A stretch of 64,000 bases of DNA from Bin80 sp964291275 (GTDB lineage Bacteria > Bacteroidota > Rhodothermia > Rhodothermales > Bin80), in contig OZ219800.1 of NCBI GenBank assembly GCA_964291275.2, positions 1 through 64,000 on the forward strand, given 5' to 3'. The notes under the pieces are model-generated. The model worked only from the letters and a program-made list of their open reading frames with translations, was not told where the DNA came from and searched no databases. Of the stretch, positions 45,012-54,653 are shown one piece after another. Each line of letters starts with the position of its first letter. Within the stretch, counting starts at the first letter, position 1. Position numbers and translations under genes: made by a program.

Positions 45012-46030
45012 AGGAGTCTCCAGACTCGTTCCAGAATGGCCATCTGTGCGTGCAGTCTAAATTCTGCCTGCAGCAAATGAATCGCCTGTGAACTGTTAAG
45101 TACTGCATCATCAACTACAACCCCACGGCGTGCGGGTAGACAGTGCAAAAAAACGGCCTTTCCGAGATGACGCTCGCGTATTCGCCAGTTCTGGTGCTGA
45201 TTCCGCAATACAGCTTCTGCATCGGGATTATCATACCTCATGTTACCGCTCCAGGCCTTTGCGTATATCACATCAGCATCTTCACAAGCGGCATCCTGAT
45301 CGTCTGTTTGGGTTATTGAAATTCCGTGCTGCGACGCATACGAGTCAGCAAGTTTCATGATCTCAGGAGTCAGTTCGAATCCTTTTGGTCGTGCAAGGGT
45401 CACTTGCATACCCAGTCGGGCTGCCATTAGAAGGGCAGAGTTAGGAACGGCTTGTGGTAATGCGTGTGGATGCCAGGCCCATGAAAGAACAAAGCGTCGA
45501 CCCTTAACCTCATCTCTGAAATGTTCGTGAATAGTCGCAGCATCTGCCAAGGCCTGGCAGGGGTGATAGACCGCGGATTCCAGGTTAATTACGGGGACGG
45601 TGGCTGCCTCCAGAACTTTCTTGAATCGTGACTCGTTTTGGTCAAGTGCGTAATCCGTTCCCGTGGCAAACAAACGAACTCCCAAGGCATCGTAATAGCG
45701 CGATAATACACCAATTGCCTCCCGGATATGCTCTACGGGCTGACCATCCATACGGACGCCATCCCTCCATTCCATACTCCATACGCCATCTCCTGGGATA
45801 ATTGTTGAGGTATGAGCACCAAGCCGAGCAGCAGCCACTTCCATGGAAGTACGTGTGCGAAGAGAAGAATTAAAAAATACTAAGCCGATGCTGCGAAAAG
45901 TATTCGGCCTTGGCATCGGATTGGGGTTCCGATAGTGATATCGTGTACGACTCAACTGTTCTTCCCATGTCGAATTACTTTCAACGTGCCAGTCAAATAG
46001 ATGCTTTAGTCTGGGGTCAGGCGTGTACAT
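45008..46030 (-). CDS. argF': Acyl-ornithine carbamoyltransferase (ArgF' type)
   Basis: 340 residues. The carbamoyl-phosphate loop reads FFNSSLRTRTSMEV rather than the STRTR of ordinary ornithine transcarbamylase. The SWAWHPHALPQAVPNSALL and HCLPARRGVVVDD blocks are those of N-acetyl- and N-succinyl-ornithine transcarbamylases (Xanthomonas and Bacteroides types). It carbamoylates the acylated ornithine, so deacylation comes later. At the position that separates the two (Glu in acetyl-, Pro in succinyl-specific enzymes, just before EHI/EHL) this protein has Val, so its acyl preference is open. Overlaps argD by 14 and argB by 4 bases. Confidence 0.9.
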   Translation of the reverse strand: MYTPDPRLKHLFDWHVESNSTWEEQLSRTRYHYRNPNPMPRPNTFRSIGLVFFNSSLRTRTSMEVAAARLGAHTSTIIPGDGVWSMEWRDGVRMDGQPVEHIREAIGVLSRYYDALGVRLFATGTDYALDQNESRFKKVLEAATVPVINLESAVYHPCQALADAATIHEHFRDEVKGRRFVLSWAWHPHALPQAVPNSALLMAARLGMQVTLARPKGFELTPEIMKLADSYASQHGISITQTDDQDAACEDADVIYAKAWSGNMRYDNPDAEAVLRNQHQNWRIRERHLGKAVFLHCLPARRGVVVDDAVLNSSQAIHLLQAEFRLHAQMAILERVWRLL

Positions 46031-47186
46031 TCTCTATTACGTCTCTAAAGGCCTCGGCAAATTCAGCAATCTGTTCTTCACCAGCTATTAGTGGGGGCAT
46101 GAGGCGCACCACGTTAGGGTCCGCACTACCTCCAACCAATACACCGCGTTCACGGAGAGCGGGCAAGATATTGCTCACTTTGGGTTTAATCCGTACACCA
46201 ATCAGGCAACCGTGTCCCCGCGTTTCCAGAGCAAACGGTTGTACGGCATCTGTGATGGCGTTAAATATTATTGGGGCGTTATTCATGAGGTTATCCTCAC
46301 GAATAGACTGGAGTGTCGCCTCAACTGCACTCATGGCAATCATACCTCCGCCGAATGTGGATCCCTGATCACCATGCTGAACTTCATTTGAAAGGGCATC
46401 ACTCAACAATGTGGCACCTACTGGAACGCCGGATCCCAAACTCTTGGCAAGAGTGATCATATCCGGCACGATTCCGAATTGCTCACTGATACTGAATGTG
46501 CCCGTACGACCAACGCCAGTCTGCACTTCATCAAAAATTAGCAGCGTGCCGGTGTCGTTACACAGTTTTCGCAGTCCCCGGAAGTAGTCGTCAGAGGCTC
46601 CTACCATGCCGGCAATACTCTGAATAGGTTCAATGAGTACGGCCGCTGTATCGCTGATATGGGCCAAAAACGATTCCGCAGCTGCCAAATCCCCGAGTGG
46701 CAGAAAATGGGAATTAGCCAAGACTTTCGTGAAAGGAGCCCGGTAGGATGGATTCCAAGTGGTAGCCAGGCTTCCGAGAGTACGCCCGTGGAAGGCACCG
46801 GTCATAGAAACCACTTCATTGCAACCGGTGGATTTGCGGGCAATCTTCAGTGCTGTCTCAATTGCTTCCGTACCGGAATTGCAAAAGAATATCCGCTTCA
46901 GCGGGGCCATTTCTGCAAGGAGCCTAGCTGTGCGCGCGCGAACATCGTTATAAACAACGTTCGAATAGAAAAGCAGCCGTTCGCTTTGCCGCTTTATTGC
47001 GTCAACCACTCTGGGTGGGCAATGACCAAGCGGCGTAACGCAGTGACCGCCGTAGAAATCCAAGTATCGCTTTCCGTTGCTATCCCATACATAGCATCCC
47101 TCGCCGCGTACGAGAGCGACGGGCATCTTTTTGTAGGTCGGGATGAGAAATGTGTCCTCATCACGTAAAATTGTTTGTGTGTTCAC
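46017..47186 (-). CDS. argD: Acyl-ornithine aminotransferase
   Basis: 389 residues, class III PLP aminotransferase: GKRYLDFYGGHCVTPLGHCPP, the phosphate-binding FFCNSGTEAIETALKIAR, HGRTLGSLATTWNPSYR, the PLP aspartate in LLIFDEVQTGVGRTG and the Schiff-base lysine in ITLAKSLGSGVPVGA. It converts the acylated glutamate semialdehyde to acylated ornithine. Four bases separate it from argC upstream and it overlaps argF' by 14. Confidence 0.94.
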   Translation of the reverse strand: MNTQTILRDEDTFLIPTYKKMPVALVRGEGCYVWDSNGKRYLDFYGGHCVTPLGHCPPRVVDAIKRQSERLLFYSNVVYNDVRARTARLLAEMAPLKRIFFCNSGTEAIETALKIARKSTGCNEVVSMTGAFHGRTLGSLATTWNPSYRAPFTKVLANSHFLPLGDLAAAESFLAHISDTAAVLIEPIQSIAGMVGASDDYFRGLRKLCNDTGTLLIFDEVQTGVGRTGTFSISEQFGIVPDMITLAKSLGSGVPVGATLLSDALSNEVQHGDQGSTFGGGMIAMSAVEATLQSIREDNLMNNAPIIFNAITDAVQPFALETRGHGCLIGVRIKPKVSNILPALRERGVLVGGSADPNVVRLMPPLIAGEEQIAEFAEAFRDVIENVHA

Positions 47187-47190
47187 TGAT

Positions 47191-48186
47191 TTATGCCTCC
47201 GGTACGAGGCCCGTTTTGATTGGCCAATCCATTAACAGATTCATATTCTGTATCGCTTGCGACGCAGCACCTCGGAGCATATTATCAAGCGCAAATCCAA
47301 TCACGAGATGCTCTCCATGCACGACCCATCCTATATCGCAGTAAGGTGATCCAACGGCATACCGTAATTCCGGCAGCATGTCCGGCCAAAGCCGAATGAG
47401 ACTGTGATTCCCATACACCTCGTTGAACCATCGTGCGATCTCAGATCTTTTTGCTGGTGCTTTTAGCTGCACAGTACCCCAGATCCCCCGCGTAAATGGT
47501 CCGGAGACAGGTACCATTGCTAAGGATATGTTAGGGTTCAAAAACTGGGAAATTTCGAACAAATGTTGGTGATTCAACACCTTGTAGGCGCGGACGTTAC
47601 CATCCCTCTCTGGGAAATGTGTTGCTGGCTTAGGGCGAATACCTGAGCCGGACGCTCCCGTGATAGCTGTGATCGAAGCATTAACCTCAGTGCAATTCAG
47701 ATGCAAGGGCCATACAGACAGGAGCATGCCGGTTGAAAAACAACCAGGATTTGCAATATAACGTGTAGAGTAGGGGGCAAAGATTTCTGGCTGTCCGTAC
47801 GAAAATTCCTGTATCAGTTCGGGCACTGGATGTTTTACTTTGAATAAGGACTCATAGGTATTCACATCCGAAAACCTAAAGTCAGAACTCATGTCGATGA
47901 TGTTACCTGTATACCCCCTGTCAAGTAAGTCCTTAACGCTTGCGGCTCCCTTTCCATGCTCGGCAGCCACAAACACAATATCGAATGTGGTACAGTCGAG
48001 TTCTGTTGGGTCAATGAAGTGAAGGTTAGATTGTCCCCGTAACGCTGGATGTGGAGTATCCAGTGGAGCTCCGGCATAGGTCCGACTAGTCACGCAAGAA
48101 AGTGATACGCGAGGATGTTTAAGAAGCAGGTGGGTCAACTCACGGCCGACATACCCACCGCCATGCAAGATAGCTGCGCGAATCAT
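47191..48186 (-). CDS. argC: N-acyl-gamma-glutamyl-phosphate reductase
   Basis: 331 residues. NAD(P) motif HGGGYVGRELTHLLLKHP, the active-site cysteine in IANPGCFSTGMLL, and a histidine-containing ITGASGSGIRPKPATHFPERDGNVRAY segment. It reduces the acyl-phosphate made by ArgB to the semialdehyde. ATG overlaps the argG stop by 4 bases. Length and motifs agree with the ArgC family. Confidence 0.94.
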   Translation of the reverse strand: MIRAAILHGGGYVGRELTHLLLKHPRVSLSCVTSRTYAGAPLDTPHPALRGQSNLHFIDPTELDCTTFDIVFVAAEHGKGAASVKDLLDRGYTGNIIDMSSDFRFSDVNTYESLFKVKHPVPELIQEFSYGQPEIFAPYSTRYIANPGCFSTGMLLSVWPLHLNCTEVNASITAITGASGSGIRPKPATHFPERDGNVRAYKVLNHQHLFEISQFLNPNISLAMVPVSGPFTRGIWGTVQLKAPAKRSEIARWFNEVYGNHSLIRLWPDMLPELRYAVGSPYCDIGWVVHGEHLVIGFALDNMLRGAASQAIQNMNLLMDWPIKTGLVPEA

Positions 48187-49382
48187 TGTTTCGAGCGTGC
48201 CTTATGCGCGAGGTAAGCTTGGAGTCCATTGAGCATGCAAAAGCTGCGGGCATCGCGTCCATCCCAGAGAGCAGTTTCTTCACCATAGGTTGCAACTCCG
48301 GTATCAAACATTGAATACGGACTCTTACAACCCTGCACGGCAATCATCCCCCTACAGAGTCGTACGATCACAGATCCCGTTACAACGCTCTGAGAAGATA
48401 CCAAGAAGGCCTCAATATCTCGCATGACGGGATCAAAATGTTGACCCTCGTGGAGCAACATCCCATAAAAATCGCTTAATTGATCTTTATGATACCGCTG
48501 CCATTTAGTGAGTACTAGTTTTTCCAGTTCTCTGTGTGCAGTAACTAGGATAAGAGGGGCAGGGGCCTCAAAACCTATTCGCCCCTTAAGTCCCAGTATA
48601 GTATCACCCACATGGATGTCTCGGCCTATTCCGTGATTTGCACCAATAGTAGCAAGCTCAGTGATCAACTGAACAGGCTCCATATTATGCCCATCAAGTG
48701 CTGTAGGTAATCCCTCTTCAAATTGAATATGTACTGTAATTCCTGGACCGGGTGCTTCACTTGGAGACACAGTATTCGGGTATGCCTCGTTCGGTAATGG
48801 TGCAACCGTACCAAGGGTTTCTTTGCCACCGATGGTTGTTCCCCAAAGCCCGTCATTGATTGAGTACTGTGTGGTTTTCTCGGGCACTGAAAAACCTCGT
48901 TCGCGCAGAAATGCAGTGGTGTAATGTCGGGTGAGGCCCTCATCACGGATTGGTGTGATGAGATCCATATCATCAGCCATCAACTGAATTACGGAATCAA
49001 ATCTGAATTGGTCATTCCCAGCTCCGGTTGAGCCATGCGCGATTGCACGCGCTCCGATCTGACGGGCAATCTTAACAACTTCTCGAGCCTGCACCACACG
49101 CTCAGCACCAACGCAGAGCGGATAGACTCCCCCACGTAAGACATTGCCCATGATCAGGAATTTTAGATGATCTTCATACAGGACTGTGCGGGCATCAATG
49201 TGAAAATGCTCTTGTGCTCCCAATTCACTCGAACGGGCTCGGAGGGTTTCTTTCTCGACAGATGCACCAGTATCCACAGTTACTGTGAACACCTCTTCGG
49301 CATATTTTTCACGCAGGTATGGCACACAAAAAGATGTGTCTAGCCCGCCACTAAATGCCAGCACGATAGCCATCTTACTCAA
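48183..49382 (-). CDS. argG: Argininosuccinate synthase
   Basis: 399 residues. The ATP pyrophosphatase loop VLAFSGGLDTSFCVPYL opens the protein. IAHGSTGAGNDQFRFDSVI, EKTTQYSINDGLWGTTIGGKE and LGLKGRIGFEAPAPLILVTAHRELEKLVLT are standard for the family. It joins citrulline and aspartate. As first gene of the operon it is transcribed leftward from the 49383-49900 intergenic region. argH, the next enzyme, is not in the window. Confidence 0.95.
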   Translation of the reverse strand: MSKMAIVLAFSGGLDTSFCVPYLREKYAEEVFTVTVDTGASVEKETLRARSSELGAQEHFHIDARTVLYEDHLKFLIMGNVLRGGVYPLCVGAERVVQAREVVKIARQIGARAIAHGSTGAGNDQFRFDSVIQLMADDMDLITPIRDEGLTRHYTTAFLRERGFSVPEKTTQYSINDGLWGTTIGGKETLGTVAPLPNEAYPNTVSPSEAPGPGITVHIQFEEGLPTALDGHNMEPVQLITELATIGANHGIGRDIHVGDTILGLKGRIGFEAPAPLILVTAHRELEKLVLTKWQRYHKDQLSDFYGMLLHEGQHFDPVMRDIEAFLVSSQSVVTGSVIVRLCRGMIAVQGCKSPYSMFDTGVATYGEETALWDGRDARSFCMLNGLQAYLAHKARSKQ

Positions 49383-49962
49383 TTATGGAACAACCGTATT
49401 TCAACGCATGCATGCAGTCTTGGATCACGAAGTTGATTTGTCGTACTGGGAAAGGTGTTTTTGGGCTTCCTGAGAGATGGAGGATGCAGCAATAGGGTAA
49501 GATATCCCCTTGATTCACAATCTCAAGCACTATCATAAACCCGCAAATCGTTACCTCAGAGCCCTACATTGCGCTCTTTTAACCAACTAGTGTTCACGCG
49601 CCCCCCAAGCTGTCACGTTCTAAGATCTCATCAACGCTGCACAAATAGAAGTTGAGGGCATCAGTCAAGTTCATGGCTTCCGTACTCCATGACCCCTACG
49701 GGATATATTCCACATTACACTTCGCATACTACTGAAACCTCACTATCCGTTTCTTTATTGCATGCCAGTTTGTAGGATATCACGCCCGGTCTTTTCAGTA
49801 GACGCCAAGATTGATTGAAAGACAGGCCCTTCACCCAATATTATGACGAGATCTGTAAATTCAGGAAAATTCGGTATAAGGTGGTCATGACAGTAGTGTT
49901 TATGTGCTCTATTTTTGGTTGTTATTCTGGGGAAAATTTCACTTGAAACAGATGCGAATACA
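49383..49962. other. Intergenic region upstream of argG and of an ISL3 transposase
   Basis: 580 bases with no supportable gene on either strand. It must hold the leftward promoter of the arg operon, but I see no convincing ARG box or -35/-10 pair. The rightmost 60 bases (from about 49900) are similar to the sequence upstream of the ISL3 remnant at 15526, so the IS starts somewhere before that; I could not define its left end. Confidence 0.4.
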
Positions 49963-51198
49963 ATGAAAAAGGATGAGGCGAGTATCCATAGGAGTATAGG
50001 GCTTGAATCACCTTGGGAGATTTCAGAGGATCGTTATGATGATAAGGATCGGGTACGGCGGGTAACGGTGATCTGCACGGATACATCATTGCTGTCATGT
50101 CCGAAGTGTAAGGCGGCTTGTTCCTTTTATGATTTGCGCGAGGCTCGTTCCTGGCGGCACTTAGATACCTGTACCTATCGTACGGAGTTGATTGCCCGGG
50201 TTCCGCGTGTAAAGTGTCGAGCGTGTGGAGTTCGGACGGTGCAGGTTCCCTGGGCATCGTCGAGTTCCCGGCACACCTTTGACTTTGAAGAGATGGTAAT
50301 TGGATGGCTTGGGGATGCGAGTGTATCCGCAGTATCGCGGCAGCTCGGCGTGGGATGGAAAGTGATTTCAAGGATCATGGAGCACGCGGTAGAGCGAGGA
50401 CTTCGGCGCAGACAAACGGAGATTATTCCGCACATTTGCGTGGATGAGACCTCCTTCCGTAAGCGACATAAATACGTTACGGTCGTTTCCGATGCAAAGG
50501 CAGGCAGGGTCCTGTATGTGGGGATCGGACGCACGAAAGCGGTGCTAAAGCGCTGGTATTTAAGTCTCACACCAGAACAATTGGCGGGGATTGAGAGCGT
50601 GAGCATGGACATGTGGCCCGCCTACATCTCTGCCACCTTGGCGTGTGTAGCTGATGCAGCGAAGAAGATTGCGTTTGACCGGTTTCATGTGGCGAAGTAT
50701 CTGGGGGAGGCCGTGGACAAAGTGCGTCGGCAAGAGCACAAGGCTTTACGCGCCGAAGGAGATACGACCCTCACCGGAAGTAAGTACGACTGGCTAACGA
50801 ACCGGGAAAATATGTCCAAGAAGCAGAAAGCGCGGTTTCAATCGTTGAAGAACAGTTCGTTGAAAACCGCCCGGGCGTGGGCCATCAAGGAGATGGCACG
50901 AAATTTATGGCATTATGTACATCCCACCTGGGCCCGCAAGGGCTGGAAAAGATGGCTTTCCTGGGCCATGCGCTGCCGCTTGGAGCCGGTCAAGGAAGCC
51001 GCCAAAACCATTAAAAACCACCTGTGGGGAATCATCAATGCAATTATTCTCAAGGTCAGCAATGGCCCGGCCGAAAGCATCAACAGCCGAATAAAAACAG
51101 TCAAAGTACGCGCCCGCGGATTCCGAAATAATGAACGATTTGCAACCGCCATTTACTTCCATCTCGGAGGCTTGGACCTCTCCCCCAGAATGAAATGA
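49963..51198 (+). CDS. ISL3-family transposase
   Basis: 411 residues from the ATG at 49963, which matches the start of the remnant at 15526; an ATG at 49915 is also in frame. N-terminal zinc-ribbon cysteines (LSCPKC and VKCRAC), a helix-turn-helix region (VSAVSRQLGVGWKVISRIM), then the DDE domain: Asp in ICVDETSFRKRHKY, Asp in VSMDMWPAYI, Glu in NGPAESINSRIK. Intact. Its relative at 61480-62736 is the same family but clearly divergent, so two ISL3 lineages live in this genome. Confidence 0.9.
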   Translation: MKKDEASIHRSIGLESPWEISEDRYDDKDRVRRVTVICTDTSLLSCPKCKAACSFYDLREARSWRHLDTCTYRTELIARVPRVKCRACGVRTVQVPWASSSSRHTFDFEEMVIGWLGDASVSAVSRQLGVGWKVISRIMEHAVERGLRRRQTEIIPHICVDETSFRKRHKYVTVVSDAKAGRVLYVGIGRTKAVLKRWYLSLTPEQLAGIESVSMDMWPAYISATLACVADAAKKIAFDRFHVAKYLGEAVDKVRRQEHKALRAEGDTTLTGSKYDWLTNRENMSKKQKARFQSLKNSSLKTARAWAIKEMARNLWHYVHPTWARKGWKRWLSWAMRCRLEPVKEAAKTIKNHLWGIINAIILKVSNGPAESINSRIKTVKVRARGFRNNERFATAIYFHLGGLDLSPRMK

Positions 51199-51445
51199 AA
51201 ATTGCGTTTTCACAAGATTGGCCCAAGACCCGAAAGACATAGGCAAGAGCTGTTTATCTCCATCACGTCGATTTATTGATTCATGGCTTTTGATGCAGTG
51301 TTGCAAATGAACCTCTTGAGGTGTCTCAGCGTTGACCTTCCGGCAAGTATGCAGTAGTAGGCCTTTTCTCTAAGCAGGCTCGCTGCGTAGTAGTTCTGCA
51401 TTTGGTTCAATTCGCACTCCTTTAACTAACAAAACCGCAACAATC

Positions 51446-54400
51446 ATGCTTCAAACCTTACTATGCGGGCGTGTGTACGGCCCGTGTCTTCTGCTGATAT
51501 TGTCCTTTGTGACAATTCAGTCTGTACACGCCCAGGATCACACGGTCAGTGGCACGGTGGTATCCGCACTTGACAATCAACCTTTGCCCGGGGCTTCAGT
51601 TGTTGAAACCGGTACACTTAATGGTGCCTCAACTGACATAGATGGGGCTTTTTCTCTTGAAGTTGGTGATCCCAATGCATCACTCACGGTCACGTTTATC
51701 GGTTACGTTAGCCAGACCATTGAAATCGAGGGCAGGGATGAAATCACAATTGCCATGGAAGAAGATACCGGTCTGCTGGAAGAGCTTGTTGTTACAGCCG
51801 GTGGCATTGAGCGTAAGGAACGTGCAGTAGGGTATGCCGTGAGCGAAGTCGGCGGTGAAGATCTGCGGGAAATCAGGGAAAATAATGTGGCTAATGCGCT
51901 TGCCGGCAAGGTCGCTGGCGTTATCGTGACCAAGCCTGCCACAGGGCCGGCTGGTTCCAGCCGTGTGATCATACGTGGAGCTTCTTCGCTGGGAGAAGAC
52001 AGTCAACCACTCTATGTAGTAGACGGTGTACCCATTGATAACACCACCTTAGGTAGTGCCGGAATGTGGGGGGGAACAGACGGTGGAGATGGTATCGGAT
52101 CCATTAATCCCGACGATATAGAGAAGATGACGGTGCTTAAGGGACCGTCAGCTGCCGCACTCTATGGCACACGTGCGAAGAATGGTGTGATTTTAATCAC
52201 GACCAAAAAGGCGACGCCGGGTTCAGGCCTCGGTGTAGAGTTTTCGAGTAATACGACATTTGAAAATGTTCTCGTGAATACCGACTGGCAAACCCAGTAC
52301 GGGCAGGGAACACGAGGTGCTAAGCCCTCATCGGAAGATGAAGCACTTTCGACCGTTGACCAAGCTTGGGGGCCGTCACTGGATGGTGCCCAGACAATTA
52401 GCTGGGACGGTACAAACCAGCCCTACAGTCAGGCTGCTGATGCAGTAAATGCGTTCTATAACACGGGTATCACAAGCACGAACAGTTTAGCACTGACAAC
52501 GGCTACGGCAACGAGTTCCCTGCGAATGGGGCTCTCACATCTGCAAAACGAGGGAATCAGCCCGAATTCGGGGTTAACACGTACTACGCTCTCACTGCGC
52601 GGTAGCTCTCAGTTTGGTGCTCGTTTGAGCGCGGACGCCAAGATCAACCTCGTTCGTGAGTTTGTCAACAACCGACCAAGACTCAGCGATTCACCAGGTA
52701 ATGCAAATTATTCTGTTTACCAGTTGGCTCCGAATGTGGACGTGGAATCCATGAGGTGCCCTCCAGAGGACGAGGCCTGCACAGAACCAGGAACCGACAC
52801 AGATGGTAGAGAATTGCACCGTGGCCTGTTCGGTAATATTTATCAGCAGAACCCCTATTGGGCAGCTCATCAATACACCAGCTCTGATGAAGATCGGCGT
52901 GCTATTGGTTTTGCCTCTCTGACCTTTAAATTTGCTGAGGGAATTCATCTAATGGGCCGTTTTGGGGGTGATACCTATACCACCCGCCGAACGGGAATTA
53001 CACCTTGGGGAACCGCTTACAGTCCAGTGGGAGGCCAAAGTGAGCAGGAATTTCGTATTACTGAAATCAATACCGACTTCCTGTTGACGGTAGATCGTAC
53101 ACTGACCAGCTCTATTGGTCTGCAAGCAACAGCCGGTGGCAACATCCTTTACCGGGAAAACGAGACACTCTCGCTCAGTGGTGGGGGTGGTTTTAACGTG
53201 CCAGGACTGGAAGTTGTGACCAATCAAAACACACGGTCGCATGGCTATGGGTTCAACGAAAAGCAAATTAACTCGCTTTACGGATCCGCTGAACTGGCAT
53301 TCAATGACTTCTTCTTCCTAACCCTAACTGCACGTAACGACTGGTCTTCAACACTGCCAGTGGATAATAACAGCTATTTCTATCCATCCATTAGCGGTAG
53401 CTTTGTATTCAGTGATGCATTTGAAGTACCAGAATGGCTCAGCTTTGGTAAAATTCGTGCATCATGGGCCGAGGTAGGAGGTGATACGAATCCATACGCG
53501 CTTGCACTTACCTATGGACTCAGCGGTAGCCATCTTGGCCAGCCGCGCGGTGCAATTGCACAGGGAACCATTCCATTGGCCGACCTGAAGCCTTCGAGTA
53601 CAGTGGGCATTGAGGGGGGCTTTGATATTCGCTTCATCGACAATCGTTTTGGTTTGGACTTCACTTACTACACACAAAGTGCTACGGATCAGATTCTGTC
53701 TACGACAATTTCGAGTGCATCCGGCTTCGGTAGTCAGGTGATCAATGCAGGCGAGATTTCGAACCAAGGTTTCGAAGTGCTCCTAACAACGACTCCTGTC
53801 CGTCAAGGAGACTGGCGCTGGGATTTAGATGTTAATCTTGCAAGAAACACGAACGAAGTCGTGGAGCTTGTGGAAGGTCAGACTTCACTGGTACTCGGCG
53901 AGAGCCGTCATCGTGGCAATTACGTGACTGCTGATGTTGGTGAAGCATACGGATCCATTAAGGGCCGCAAATATCTCCGGCAAAATGTGCCTGCCGATGG
54001 TTCTGATTGTGATGCAACCGGACCAATCGTACATGATGCTGATGGGCTTCCCATGAGGACATCCGATTTGTGTGTGTTGGGGAATGGCACTCCTAAGCTC
54101 AGTGGAGGTATTCGGAGTGGATTGCGTTGGCGCAATCTGTCACTGAACATGCTCTTTGATATGCGTTTTGGCGGTGAACTGTTCTCCGTCACCAACAGTG
54201 CAGGATACAGTAATGGGCTTCATAAGAATACCCTACAGGGGCGTGATGTAGGCTATATCGTTGGAGAAGGTGTTAACGAAAGTGGTGAAACCAACTCAGT
54301 TCAGGTCGATCCACAGGATTACTATGGAAGGATTGGGGGTGGAACCATAGGCGAGGAGTTCGTCTATGATGCAAGTTTTGTTAAGCTTCGCGAGTTGCAG

Positions 54401-54616
54401 CTTAACTACAACCTGCCATCTCGCCTGTTCGTACGCACACCGATTAGATATGCGTCTATTTCTCTGGTTGCCCGGAATCTCTGGTTACTCTACAGCAATG
54501 TAGACAATCTTGATCCTGAGTCTCTATACAACAGTACGAATCGGGGCATTGGTCTTGAACACTCGGGTGTGCCGCAGACGCGCAGTATCGGTATCAACCT
54601 CAATGTACGTCTGTAA
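51446..54616 (+). CDS. SusC/RagA-type TonB-dependent outer-membrane transporter
   Basis: 1056 residues. Signal peptide (LLILSFVTIQSVHAQ), then a carboxypeptidase-regulatory-like domain at about 30-110 (VSGTVVSALDNQPLPGASVVE...IDGAFSLEV), the plug domain (LAGKVAGVIVTKPATGPAGSSRVIIRG, PLYVVDGVPIDN, the SusC-type LKGPSAAALYGTRAKNGVILITTKK) and a 22-strand barrel ending QTRSIGINLNVRL. It imports a substrate, usually a glycan or peptide, with TonB/ExbBD energy. Its partner SusD gene follows after 37 bases. Substrate unknown: no glycoside hydrolase is next to it. Confidence 0.95.
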   Translation: MLQTLLCGRVYGPCLLLILSFVTIQSVHAQDHTVSGTVVSALDNQPLPGASVVETGTLNGASTDIDGAFSLEVGDPNASLTVTFIGYVSQTIEIEGRDEITIAMEEDTGLLEELVVTAGGIERKERAVGYAVSEVGGEDLREIRENNVANALAGKVAGVIVTKPATGPAGSSRVIIRGASSLGEDSQPLYVVDGVPIDNTTLGSAGMWGGTDGGDGIGSINPDDIEKMTVLKGPSAAALYGTRAKNGVILITTKKATPGSGLGVEFSSNTTFENVLVNTDWQTQYGQGTRGAKPSSEDEALSTVDQAWGPSLDGAQTISWDGTNQPYSQAADAVNAFYNTGITSTNSLALTTATATSSLRMGLSHLQNEGISPNSGLTRTTLSLRGSSQFGARLSADAKINLVREFVNNRPRLSDSPGNANYSVYQLAPNVDVESMRCPPEDEACTEPGTDTDGRELHRGLFGNIYQQNPYWAAHQYTSSDEDRRAIGFASLTFKFAEGIHLMGRFGGDTYTTRRTGITPWGTAYSPVGGQSEQEFRITEINTDFLLTVDRTLTSSIGLQATAGGNILYRENETLSLSGGGGFNVPGLEVVTNQNTRSHGYGFNEKQINSLYGSAELAFNDFFFLTLTARNDWSSTLPVDNNSYFYPSISGSFVFSDAFEVPEWLSFGKIRASWAEVGGDTNPYALALTYGLSGSHLGQPRGAIAQGTIPLADLKPSSTVGIEGGFDIRFIDNRFGLDFTYYTQSATDQILSTTISSASGFGSQVINAGEISNQGFEVLLTTTPVRQGDWRWDLDVNLARNTNEVVELVEGQTSLVLGESRHRGNYVTADVGEAYGSIKGRKYLRQNVPADGSDCDATGPIVHDADGLPMRTSDLCVLGNGTPKLSGGIRSGLRWRNLSLNMLFDMRFGGELFSVTNSAGYSNGLHKNTLQGRDVGYIVGEGVNESGETNSVQVDPQDYYGRIGGGTIGEEFVYDASFVKLRELQLNYNLPSRLFVRTPIRYASISLVARNLWLLYSNVDNLDPESLYNSTNRGIGLEHSGVPQTRSIGINLNVRL

Positions 54617-54653
54617 CCTTAATCATACCCGACAAACAAACTAGACAATATCC

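Noticed and set aside
51199..51445. Bacteroidota-type promoter (TGCATTTG near 51397) upstream of SusC
   Set aside because: The -7-like box has one mismatch and there is no matching -33 element; too weak to list.
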